DNA of 64,000 nucleotides, from the NCBI GenBank assembly GCA_029204225.1, contig CM055093.1, forward strand, positions 1,839,727 to 1,903,726, written 5' to 3'. A program made the translations under genes and the position numbers. Position 1 is the stretch's first letter. Every line of letters starts with the position of its first letter. Below, one piece after another: positions 43,021 through 53,411 of this stretch. Origin of the DNA: Diphasiastrum complanatum. Lineage: Eukaryota > Streptophyta > Lycopodiopsida > Lycopodiales > Lycopodiaceae. The notes beneath the pieces were generated by a model. It saw only the letters and a list, made by a program, of their open reading frames with translations, made no database searches and was not told the origin of the DNA.

Positions 43021-43430
43021 ACCAGATCCAAGTGTTAGGAAATCCGTTCTGTTCGCAAATGACTTGTCCAAGTTGGCATCCGTATCTACTAGATGGGATG
43101 ATTGCCTACCTAGGTTGGCTTTCGATCCAAATAGCCCTATGGCGTCCGACAAGATCAAGATCAATTGCTTGTAGCCAGGCAATACTATCGAGCTGCGATG
43201 CTAGGAGGATCATGAGAGTCTAGATTTTTAGCATGGACAATGTCAAAATGGATTGCTGGCGTAAATAAGTGCATCCTGCCGCACAAGTCCGATATCAATA
43301 CAGAGCGCTTGGACTTCATGGGGAAAGTTTTGGAATACCTGATTAGGGTGTAAAGAGAGGCCAACTAGAGTCCCAAGTGAATAATCTCGTGAGGTGTTGT
43401 GGGACCGCCACTAGTTTTGGTGGGGGATAC
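43010..43430 (+). other. Unrecognised insert between RT and an LTR
   Basis: Directly after the truncated RT, one + frame reads open for about 55 codons (SSPDPSVRKSVLFANDLSKL, ASVSTRWDDCLPRLAFDPNS, PMASDKIKINCL, then stop). It resembles no retroelement domain I know and could be a captured host-gene fragment. The next 200 bp have no long frame and lead to a purine run (GGTGGGGGATAC, 43419-43430) that looks like a polypurine tract. Confidence 0.4.
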
Positions 43431-44165
43431 TGTTAGAGAGTTTGCGGATCCCAAGGCAATCCTAACCCTAGTTAATAAGTGAGAGGGATTAGACATCCTA
43501 TGTGTGTAAGTCCAACCTGATGATCACATAGTTATTTGATTAGTTACAAGTTAATAAAAGAACTTTAGGTCTTTTTGCAGGACTTCTAATGTCATAGGGC
43601 CCAAAAGTCAAGTTAGTGAATAAAGTAGGGGTTCCCACCAAAACTCAATTTCAAATTGGGTTCCTCCAATTAATGAATGAGTTTCCACTCTTTTTTAAAT
43701 TTGAATAGTTAAAGGAAAAAATTGGTCATTGACAATAGGAATTGAGGCCAAGACCCTCCAATCCACTATATAAGTGGTAGGTTCGAATCATTGTATATGT
43801 TCTCTCTTCATTTCAATACAAGCAGGTTGGCCCTCTTATGAATGGATTATGAATGTCCTTGCTCTCTCTCTCTCTCTCTCTTCCTTCATCTCTCATGATT
43901 TCCTTGTATTTGCTATTTGTTGGATTTGATGTTTATTGGAACTGAATGTTCTTATGCTTTTTGTGAGAGAGAAGAGGAGAGAGAAGGGCGATTTTCTATC
44001 ATTGTGGATTAGGGTTAATGGATGTAGTGTTAATTCTTAGTGTTAATGGATCTTATGTTAATGTGCACATGCTGGATTTCAATACAAGTAGGTTGGCCCT
44101 CTTATGGAATGGATCATGAATGTCCTTGCTGTCTCTCTCTCTCTCTTCCTCCATCTCTCATGATT
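43431..44165 (+). repeat. Putative LTR start with internal direct repeat
   Basis: TGTTAGAGAG follows the polypurine-like run. A segment of about 95 bp occurs twice (43810-43906 and 44075-44168), sharing AGGTTGGCCCTCTTATG and CATCTCTCATGATTTC with a (CT)n run inside. The LTR end is not identified; copia RT sequence on the opposite strand begins at 44,165. Confidence 0.6.
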
Positions 44166-44955
44166 TCTCCTCCACATCTTGATTGTCTCCACCACTCAAG
44201 ATGATATCATCCACATAGATTAGCAAGATGGTAACATCATTTCCAACAAACCTATAATAAAGTGAATGATCATACTCACTCATAACAAAGCCTTGAGAGA
44301 GTCAAAAAGTGTTAAGCTTAGCATACCAACTCTTTGGTGCTTGCTTAAGGCCATACAAACTCTTTTGTAGAAAAAACACATATGCTTTGGCTTTGTTGAT
44401 GAAATGTAGCTCTCGGGCTGCTCCATGTACACTTCCTCCTCAAGATCACCATTCAAGAATGCACTTGAAATCATAGATCCCATCCCTAAAGTGTAGCAAG
44501 TGAAATGAAATCATAGATCCCATTTCAAATTTTTTCCTTTACCATCTTTGCCATGGGTGCAAAGGTCTCATCATAGTCAATCCCTTGTTGTTGTGCATAT
44601 CCTTTTGCCACTAACCTTGCCTTGTATTTGTTGATAGATCCATCTTGGTTTGTCTTCACTTTGAAGATCCATTTGCATCCAATAGCTTTCTGTCCTTAGG
44701 CAACTCCACCAATCTCCATATTCCATCTTCATAAGAGCTTGATACTCAAGATCCATTGCTTGGATCCACTATCTTCTTTCCTTGCTTGATGCACACTTGT
44801 AGGCTCATCCAAAGAGGTTAGGAAAGCAACATAATTTCCAAAAACTACTTGCTTACTCTTTTGATCATATGTGAGTCTTGAAGGTACTTGTCTTTCTCTT
44901 GATATTCTCCTTGAAGATAGTTTTAGAAAATTTAAGACTCTTGCAAGTCTCATTT
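44165..44955 (-). pseudogene. copia reverse transcriptase, minus strand
   Basis: Read downward from 44,955: LSSRRISRERQVPSRLTYDQ (linker), YVAFLTSLDEPTSVHQA, then in shifted frames [20 protein letters not shown]-like sequence, ALNGDLEEEVYMEQPESYIS and KHQRVGMLSLTLF. At 44,220-44,165 DVTILLIYVDDIILSGGDNQ gives an intact YVDD active site. It is related to but distinct from the RT at 62,905. Many frame changes. Confidence 0.8.
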
Positions 44956-45866
44956 TTAGAAGAAGATATATTACTTTGATACATATTGATTCTTTTCTAA
45001 TATTTTGAAAACTGCTAAGTGCTATTATAGAATTATAACTAAATGTTTTTCATCTATTCATAATTCATTTCGAATTCTTATTATTGAGAACATTCTTGTA
45101 TTGGACGTTTTTAGCCAAACTAAATAGGTCTTTTGAAAATAAATTTATTTTAAATCATGTATTGTCAATATGAAAAGAAGATATCTCGATTTGATAAGAT
45201 TTGTTTTTTTTTAAATTAGTATGGTAGTTGCAAAATGCCCTTATAGAATGATGAATTGATGTTTTTCATATGCAACATTATACGACATTTTTATTTTTTA
45301 TTGTTGACAACATGCTTGAATTGCAATATTTTCTTGATGAACTATATAATCTGTCTGTTTAGAAATAACTTTTACTTGAATCATGTACTTTCAATTGCCT
45401 AAATATATTATCATGTGATTTTAATGGACAATTTTTTTTTAATGTTGAATCTTGTATATTATGTAAGCATACTAGACTTATCAATTTCAGGTGATAGTAT
45501 TCACGTCAACACAAGCATAACTAATTTCTAAACATTGTAGAATGTGAATATAGATTCATCCAAACATTGTACAATTTACACAAGAAAATATATACAAACA
45601 TAAAAATCAATTTTTTTACATGATATTTATATAGTGCTGGTATTATCTACAATTAATGCTATAATCATCGCAAAGATAGATTGAAACAAATAAACAAACA
45701 TACAATGTTCAAAAATTTTATTTCATAGTGCGTACTTTTTATTTAAAATAGTTACGAGTGTCTAAAGTGAAAAACCAATGTAAAAGTGACGATCAATAGA
45801 AGTTATCCAACAAGTATTTTCTATATGTGAATGTCATCTGCCAAAATAATAATACAAATGAATAAA
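44956..45866. other. AT-rich stretch, no gene
   Basis: No open frame or repeat of note. Confidence 0.6.
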
Positions 45867-46720
45867 TTACATTGCTCTTTCTTGCTTGAGTCTATCAACC
45901 AAATTGATTATGTACGCTCTCATTGCTTGTTCACCAAATTTATCTTGTTGGAGCCCAAAATGTGTACAAATAGCAAATACATCTCCTCTTGAAAGCTTCC
46001 ATGGCTTGGGTTTCTGCATAAGAACATAAAAAAGCTCCACCTGTTCTAATTCCAACACCTCGCATAATGAAGTTTGCTCGCGTGCCATCCCAGTAGCCAA
46101 ACCTCCAACTTGGTGCAATTTTTGTTCCTATGTAAATTTTTTTGATTTCCACGAGTCCCAAGGAACTTCTATTACTTCTTTAAGCAAATTGTAGTATGGA
46201 TGACTAGTAGTAACCGCTTCTTGTCCAATGGAATGTGAATTTACATAGCTCTCAATGTTTGGAGCTTCTTTCATTTGTTCTAAGTATGGCCATAGGACAT
46301 CATTAAGATAGTTGTTGTCGGTCTAGAAATATACAATTCAATGAACTATTCATGCATGATTTGTATGGTGAATAATCAATAAGCACCGTGTTGTGTTTCT
46401 TAAGTCTAAGATAGAAATTATGCCATATATAACATAGGGGTTGAAATTAGCAGTTACAAAAGGCTTTTCAGGACACATTATACCTGAATGTTGGTAGCAA
46501 TTTTCTTGGCTCCACAACATGGAAACACGAAAGCTTTTGACATGCCTCCCTTTCCATGAAAGAGTAGGTTATTAAGCATGGTTTCACAATCCATAATGGA
46601 CCAAGTGCTAATCTTTAACTGTGAAAACATTTTTTTAGAAATTTCAACCACCCATGTCGTAATCTGATCTATTTTTATTGTCATTTCTTATCCCTTGACC
46701 ATTGTGGACCAGTATCACAT
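45867..46720 (-). pseudogene. Unrecognised spliced gene fragment
   Basis: Two minus-strand exons with a good intron. Exon 1 (46684-46484) reads WVVEISKKMFSQLKISTWSI, MDCETMLNNLLFHGKGGMSK, AFVFPCCGAKKIATNIQ. The intron 46323-46483 has GTATAA and CTAG borders. Exon 2 continues in frame as TDNNYLNDVLWPYLEQMKEA, then HPYYNLLKEVIEVPWDSWKS. A TAG at 46,130 interrupts; the same frame goes on with KLHQVGGLATGMAREQTSLC, VELFYVLMQKPKPWKLSRGD and ends QERAM and stop. Exon upstream of 46,684 may exist (CDTGPQWSRDKK). No domain is recognised. It may be an unfamiliar transposon gene or a dead host gene. Confidence 0.5.
46323..46483 (-). other. Intron of the unrecognised gene
   Basis: GT at 46483-46482, AG at 46324-46323; 161 bp; phase 0 join ATNIQ to TDNNYL. 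Confidence 0.6.
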
Positions 46721-47280
46721 TGTCTTATGAGAATGCCATTTAGGTCTAATATTATGCGAATGTCATAAGAAAAATAAAAATTTGCAAACTAATCAAAAAA
46801 CACACTTCTGCTAAAAAAATGTACATTCATATTAGTCACCACATAAATATCCAATGAAATTATTAACATGAACTAAAATAATTATTTAGAGAAAGCAAAA
46901 AGTATATATACAAAACTTAAATGCATTAGTTTATAGAAACTTTCCTCTTGTTTTTTTGGAGATTGAAACTTGCCTGCAAAATTCATTGTCATCAAACCAA
47001 ATGTACAAAAAAAATAACGAAACAATTCAATTAACAATTTTGTTTATAATTATTTCAAAAAAAGATTATGACAAAATTATTTAAAAAAATATTTCATAAC
47101 ATGCTTGTCAAAAGTGCTTCTTGTGGAATGCATCATTGTAATCTTATTTTTAGTACTAATATTGGTACTAAATACCGCATTGTTTAACTTTTGTCTCGCT
47201 ATAATCCATGATATATTATATTCTTTTCATATTACTAAGGTGCGCACTCTCATTAATTGATGGCATATGTTCTTCAATAG
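46721..47280. other. AT-rich stretch, no gene
   Basis: No coding feature is recognised. Confidence 0.55.
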
Positions 47281-48950
47281 CACAACCATATGTAATGTTG
47301 ACGAATTGAGTTCGTCAGCTATCACTCATAGTAAAAGCATTGCTATTAAATATAAATCAATAATTATTTTTCACACGGTTACCACACAAATGGATAGTGT
47401 TTTACTATAAACAATCGTAAAGTTTAGTGTAATTGGTTGTTGGAATTTTTTTGAACTCACTTTGTGAAAAATAAGGACAACATTAGCTACAATGTTAGAT
47501 GTGAGCATTTTCACTGTAAGCAATTGTTGAAACCAATTGTCTTTTATCAAGACAACAATTTTGTTGAACTTAGTTCATCAACTAGACATAGCTATATTTA
47601 AGTTTTCCTTTCCATTCTATTCCTACAGCATTGGTATGGTTGACGAACTCAGTTCCTCAACTCTCATGCTAAATTAAAATCTTGAAGTAATCTAAACTAA
47701 TAATTAATCTTTCTTATATCCTTTCTTATATGTTATAGCTTTTATTGACGTGGTCCTTTCGACACAAATAGTATTTAGCAGATTGTCAAAGAAAATAGTC
47801 ATCATAAGACCCTTGGTACTTATCAATAACGCTAACCATATAATTATTAAGGCAACACTTATGTCATTTTTGAAATAATCTTGATGAACTTGGTTCGTCA
47901 ACTGGACATGGTTAAGATTTCATCGTTTGCATTCTCTATATCACAACTGTAGGTAATGTTGACGAACTGAGTTCGTCAACTATTCTCATAATAAAAACAC
48001 TGCCATTAAATATAAAGCAATAATTATTCTTCACATGGTTACCACATAAATAAATAGCGTTTTATCAAGACAACAATCTTGTTGAACTTAGTTCGTCAAC
48101 TAGACATAGCTATAATTAAGTTTTCATTTCCATTCTGTTCATACAACATTAGTATTGTTGACGAAAAATAATAATTAACTTTCCTTATATATTATAGCTT
48201 TTGTTGATATGGTCCTTTCCACAGCTATTATTTAGCAAATTGTCAAAAAAAATAGCTATCATAAGATCCTTGGTACTTATCAATAATGCTGACCATATAA
48301 TTATTACTCAACACTATTGTCGTATTTCAAATAATCTTGGTGAACTTGGTTCGTCAACTGGACATGGTTATGATTTCATCGTTTGCATTCTATACTACAA
48401 CCATAGGTAATGTTGGTTCGTCAACTATCAATCATAATAAAAACATTGCCATTCATATAAAGCAATAATTATTTTTCACATGGTTACCACTAATAAATAG
48501 CAATTTACTATAAATAATTGTAAAAGTTGAGTGTAATTGGTTGTTGGAATTTTTTTGAACTCACTTTGTGAAAAATAAAGACAACATAGCTATAATGTTA
48601 GATGTGGGCACTTTCATTAAAAGCAATTGATGATTTTCAATATATCACATAAACAATACACTTCTATCAAGACAACAATCTTGTTGAACTTAGTTCGTAA
48701 TCTACACATAGCTATGATTAAGTTTTCATTTCCATTCTATTCTATAACATTGGTATTGTTGACGAACTCAATTCATTAACTCTCATGCAAAAATAAAATC
48801 TTGAAGTAATCGTAAAATAATAATTAACCTTTCTTTATATCCTTTCTTATATATTATAATTATTTGTTCAAATAGTCCTTTTCACACAACTATTATTTAG
48901 CAGATTATCATGAGAAATAGTCATCATAAGGCCCTTATTATGTCAACACT
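47281..48950 (+). repeat. Three tandem units (up to 660 bp) rich in GACGAACT/AGTTCGTC palindromes
   Basis: Units begin at 47281, 47941 and 48395 with (C)ACAACC/GT-A-GTAATGTTG and repeat the same order of sequence; unit 2 lacks about 200 bp and unit 3 is cut. Within them a palindrome recurs about ten times (near 47297, 47563, 47641, 47883, 47958, 48083, 48340, 48412, 48682, 48758). The best copy, 47958-47980, has perfect 11-bp arms GTTGACGAACT / AGTTCGTCAAC around one base. No coding sequence. Confidence 0.88.
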
Positions 48951-49640
48951 TGCACTATCAAACCTAAACACGTAGGTATCACATAGTTGCAAACTATGTC
49001 AGGACTGAAAATCATGCTAAATATGAAACTTCCTTTGATTCACTTCACATTCATAACAACATACAAGTTTGTTCTCTTTGTATTTGGAGTAAGTATTAAA
49101 TGGCATAATTATATGCTTTACATTGTTATTTAAAAATACATGAGGTTAGTTTCTTTTTATAAAAAGTCTCATAAACACCTTACAATATTGTAAGGTTAAT
49201 CGACTAGTTTTGGACAGTCACATCATGTATTTGTTGATCTTTCGAAATATCGGACATGGGCATAAATATGAGACTCACTATTTTTGGAAAGTCGCAGCCT
49301 TTGAATTTTAAAAAATAGAAAGGATTATAGGAAGGACTCAAACGATTGTTACGGTCCTTTCCCTTTATTGAACAAGCAATAATATACGAATCAAATTAAG
49401 ATAATGCAATAAGCTCCAGTAAGACACACCTTAATAAAAGAATGTAAAGTCAATAACATATAATATTTTTGGTTCTTGACGTTCTTGATGTTCTTAGTAT
49501 CTATAGCAAGTGGCAAGACTAGCCATTAAAAAATAGAAATTACCAAAGTTACGATTGAATGGCTTGTCTAGCCGATAATACACAAATTATTGTCATAGGC
49601 AAAATATCATTGTTTGAGTATGTGGCTTTGCTAACATAAA
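48951..49640. other. AT-rich stretch, no gene
   Basis: No open frame or repeat recognised. Confidence 0.55.
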
Positions 49641-49920
49641 TTGACTTGTTCTGGTTTCAATGTAATGAAAACCCAACATTGGATTCTTTTTTATATCCAT
49701 GTGGATATCATAGGATCTCAAAAAATGGCTAAATTTAAATTAGAATGCAATTTTAAGAGGAGAAGTGTATGGTCATTGGTGACTATGGTGACTCTCCTCA
49801 GTCAATTATTGATACTATCATGGATAGGTTATTAGGTTGCGAGAATCTGTTCATGGCCATTACCAGTACATACTACAAAGCTTATGGCGCAGTTTCAAAA
49901 AAAAAAAAATTGGTTTTTTT
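49641..49920 (+). pseudogene. Possible exon of an unrecognised gene
   Basis: Two overlapping frames give IHVDIIGSQKMAKFKLECNF and, shifted, MVIGDYGDSPQSIIDTIMDR, LLGCENLFMAITSTYYKAYG before an A-run. It could be an upstream exon of the fragment at 51,025. The frame change and low similarity to anything known keep this weak. Confidence 0.3.
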
Positions 49921-50030
49921 TTTTTTAGTCATTTCGAACACTAAAACGACGTTTCAAAACGGGGTCGTTTCGTACGTCCCGTTTCGAACACGTTTCAGCA
50001 TTTGAAACGTGTTTCGGAGGTCGGAATTGG

Positions 50031-50895
50031 GCATGAATGACTCCATCGGGTCCGTATCGGGTTTGCAAACCTGTGGCCACCCCCCCTCTGGAAATTTGGA
50101 CAATTCGTACCAGTTCAGTAACCCAATGAGCCACTTGTCCCCAAAGCTCGTTTCGAGGCCGAACTTCGAACAGAGGTTACGGGCTGCATGTATGACCGTT
50201 CAACATGCTGTGTGTTCCCACAGGTTCCACTTGACATTGTCGACTAGCTAGAATAGACGACATGAGAAACCGACGCCGTTCGGAGAAAATGGACCGTTTC
50301 ACGGAAAATTGCCTAACCAGGTTAGTTCCATTCCCCCAAAAGCGTTTTTCTTGGGACGAATGATTGTTTTGATCGGACGATGTCAAATTTGGGCATGAAT
50401 GGCTCCATCGGATCCGTATCAGTTTTGCGAACATGGGAACACCCCTCGTCTGCAGATCCTGGCGATTCCTACTAGTTCAGTATCCCGATGGGCCACTTGT
50501 CCCCGAAGCCCATTTCAGGGCCGAACTTTGAACGGAGGTTACAGGCTGCATGTATGCCCGTTTGATGTGCTGTTTGTTCCCACAGGTTCCACTTGACATT
50601 GCTGACTGGCTTGAACAAACGACACGAGAAACTGATGTCGTTCGGAGGAAATGGATTGTTTCACGCAAAATTGCCAAACTAGGTCAGTTCCATTGCCACA
50701 AAAGCGTTTTCTTGGGACGAATGATTGTTTTGAACAAACGACGTCGAAATTGGGCACGAATGGCTTTGTTGGGTCTGTATTGGGTTTATGAACTTGGGGA
50801 CACCCTATCTGAAAATCCGGACAATTCTTACCGATTCAGTAACCCTATGGGCAACTTGTCCTCGAAGCTCGTTCCGAGGCCAAACTTCGTTCCAA
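50031..50895 (+). repeat. 361-bp tandem repeat, 2.4 copies
   Basis: Units start GCATGAATG / GCACGAATG at 50031, 50393 and 50754 (periods 362 and 361). Shared words include GCCACTTGTCCCC, GGTTCCACTTGACATTG and TTGGGACGAATGATTGTTTTGA. The third copy stops at about 50,895. Each full copy contains a 107-nt island (50224-50330 and 50586-50692) bounded by CAG and GT. Confidence 0.92.
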
Positions 50896-51024
50896 GCTAT
50901 ATAATGATGTACAAAAGTCACTCAAAATTAGTACTGGATCAAGAAATGTGCACTTAAGCTGGTTTGTTCCAATGTCAATGTTTGTCAGCTCTTTTCAAAC
51001 ACGGAGGTGTGTTGAACCCCCACA

Positions 51025-51548
51025 TTGTTTGTTTGCAAAAATATATCAGAAGATTTTTTATTCAAATTCATGGACAAAGGTTGGGATATAAAATCCACTA
51101 TAGATATAGAATGTAGAATCAAACATTCATCCATAACATTTAGATACAATATAGAAAAGCAAATGCTTAGTATGGTGTTTCATTATCAAAGATGGAAAAA
51201 ACACAATGGTACTTGGGCCCCATTAGATCAAGATCTAGACAGCATTGGACACACTGATCGTATATGCCTTGATATCATGGCAAATGGAGATTTACTTACT
51301 ACTATTGAGGTTGAGCAGGAGTGGACCTTATTCTACATTAGAATGGAACAGACACTTTCACAACAAGATATCCGCAAATTTTTCAGCTTTATATTGAGTG
51401 GAAAATTGGTATGTGAAATCTATGAATTTGTATATTAATTTGTATTCATTATCCTTTTTGTCAATATTCGGATCACTAACTGTAATTTGATTAATGTATG
51501 TTTGTGTAGATACGTAAAAGACATGAAGAGAAAATCAAATACAAAGTC
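51025..51548 (+). pseudogene. Unrecognised gene fragment with an intron
   Basis: An open frame of 137 codons: FKFMDKGWDIKSTIDIECRI, LSMVFHYQRWKKHNGTWAPL, LDSIGHTDRICLDIMANGDL and TIEVEQEWTLFYIRMEQTLS. A GTATGT donor at 51409 and TGTAG acceptor ending 51509 would join FSFILSGKL to IRKRHEEKIKYKVIARFCKS in phase 0. It then runs into LTR-like repeats at about 51,550. No domain is recognised. The 361-bp repeats lie upstream and may be in an intron of the same gene. Confidence 0.45.
51409..51509 (+). other. Intron of the unrecognised gene fragment
   Basis: GTATGT...TGTGTAG, 101 bp, phase 0. Confidence 0.55.
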
Positions 51549-51549
51549 A

Positions 51550-52239
51550 TCGCAAGGTTCTGTAAGAGCCCTTCTTGCAGTCTGTAGTGGCCTTTATAAG
51601 AGTAGCACAAAGACCCGCAAGATCATTACTTACGATCTCTAGCGAAGGCGTGTTCCGAGGCCCCGTAGAAGGGTGACCACAAGGTCCCGCAAGAACATCA
51701 CTTGCGGTCATTAGCGGTTTTCAAAAGGAGAAATGTCACAGCCTTCACGCTCAACTGCTCTCATGACTGCAAGTCACAATCTACCTTCTTGTACTTTGCA
51801 TCTACATTAATATAAAATTGTATATATATACATATATATATCATGCATTGATTCTTTTTTTCAGACTGATTGTCAGAATAAGCTCATAGTTGTTATCAGA
51901 ACGCAATTAGCTCTTCTAAACATGCAACTTTGCTCACAATTGTTTTGTGCTCAGAGCATCCATCTGACTTGTATCTTTGTACATCAATCTGAATCAACTA
52001 CTCTTGCTATTGCATTCAAATTTTGTCAGTGTTGTATTTTTGGCTATTTCGATTTCTTTCTGACCTTCTAATCATTTTGACTGATTGTCTACTCTTCCAA
52101 TTCCACAAATGCAAATTGATTCATCGTGTATCCCTACGTGATCAGAGTTCCACAATGTATAACATCGAGAAAAACATGATTGATGATCCTGGACTACTAA
52201 ATCCTATGCATTCGCCCATAGAATCTATTTTTTCCAGCA
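51550..52239 (+). repeat. Family-B-like copia LTR
   Basis: It ends TTTTTTCCAGCA before a PBS. It shares with family B LTRs the order TTGTAC...TCTAC...ATAAAATT(A)GTATATATA and TGATTCTTT, but is diverged. The 5' part holds a repeated 38-bp motif: 51551-51589 (weak), 51607-51644 and 51679-51716. Confidence 0.7.
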
Positions 52240-52251
52240 TGGTATCAAAGC
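52240..52251 (+). other. Primer-binding site, one base changed
   Basis: TGGTATCAAAGC at the LTR end; the usual G at position 9 is A. Confidence 0.8.
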
Positions 52252-52409
52252 ATTGATTAATATCAGAGCTATCTTTGTAGTTCGATAAGCTTCCCACAAA
52301 ACCAGATTCTATCATCTGATAGAATAACCATTTTTTTTTTTATAAATAGCATTAGATTTTCCTTCTTAAGTCATTGATAGCCATCACTATCACCTAGACT
52401 AACTTCCGC

Positions 52410-52568
52410 ATGGATTCCCAAAGGAAAGCCAGTCCCATTGTGGACAAGCTTCATGGATCCAATTATCACTTATGGAAATTTAAGATGAAAGCTATGTTGA
52501 TGGCTAAGAAATTTTATGATATTGTCACCTATGCAAAGGCAAACCTCGATGCAAACGACGCTACAATC
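52410..52568 (+). pseudogene. Family-B-like copia gag, cut by a gypsy insertion
   Basis: MDSQRKASPIVDKLHGSNYH, LWKFKMKAMLMAKKFYDIVT and ANLDANDATI match the gag at 38,371-38,560. Reading stops at 52,568, where a gypsy LTR begins. The leader between PBS and ATG also matches (GATAAGCTTCC, TTCTATCATCTGATAGAATA). The 3' half of this gag is not present on the far side, so the insertion was followed by loss. Confidence 0.87.
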
Positions 52569-53392
52569 TGTTGGGGGTATTCCCAACAAAGTGTAAATAA
52601 ATAAAATCCTCCAATAAAATGTGTTGTGAGGGCATGGCATCCTGCTTGTATAAGCCCGTGGCCCAATGAGCATGCAGTTGAAGTTGTAAATAAAATTAAC
52701 TTGACTTGGGCCTTGTAATTAAAATAAAACTAGAGGCCCAATGTCAATTTTAAACTTAGAGATCACTTTTTAGAGTTGGGTCCAAATTGGGACTCACATG
52801 AATCTTGTGATTACCAATGTAATTTCTGTGGACCCTTGGATCAAGTTGGGTCCAAGATGAATGGATAGGATCATTGTAAATTTTAACCAATAGGATTGAG
52901 GGGCAAGGGCCTTCCCCATTTTCTAAAAAGACACCATTTGTACACTATTTCCATGCTTAATGAGAAGGAGGAAACTCTACCATTTTTGGAAGAGAAGCAT
53001 CCTCATTTGCTATTCACTACTTGCTAATGCTCTTGATTTTGTTTTCCATTGCTTTCTATTTCCATGTTTATTGTCTGCCATAGTGAATGCTTTTCCATTA
53101 GCAAGCATAAGGAGCATTTGAGCTAACCTCCATCCTCACTCTCTATCTCTCTCTCTTTCTCTCTTCTCTTCTCAACCTCTTCTTTTCTATCACTTCCCTT
53201 CACCCAAACTATGATGAATGTTAGTGTAGAAGAGTAGAGTTAAAGAGGAGTAGCATAGTGGTGAGTAGAGTTAAGGGAGAAGGTAGGAATTTAACTAAAA
53301 GTAGCATCTATGCATAGTTAGGCACCTATCCAGTGATCTAACCTTTGTTGATAGGCGGAAGGGCTATACTACGAGAGATCTTCGACCCCACA
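52569..53392 (+). repeat. Ty3/gypsy 5' LTR (824 bp)
   Basis: It starts TGTTGGGGGTATTCCCAACA, in which TGTTGGG and CCCAACA form a perfect inverted repeat, and ends CCCCACA, one base before a PBS. It contains CT-rich microsatellite near 53,140. No second copy lies in the window. Confidence 0.82.
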
Positions 53393-53393
53393 G

Positions 53394-53411
53394 TGGCGTC
53401 GTTGCTGGGGA
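53394..53411 (+). other. gypsy primer-binding site, tRNA-Asp-like
   Basis: TGGCGTCGTTGCTGGGGA resembles the TGGCGCCGTTGCCGGGGA site of plant Athila/Tat-type elements, with two C-to-T differences. Confidence 0.75.

Noticed and set aside
43781-43800. GGTTCGAATC, resembling a tRNA B box
   Set aside because: No A box, cloverleaf or acceptor stem can be formed around it; it lies in an LTR-like region.
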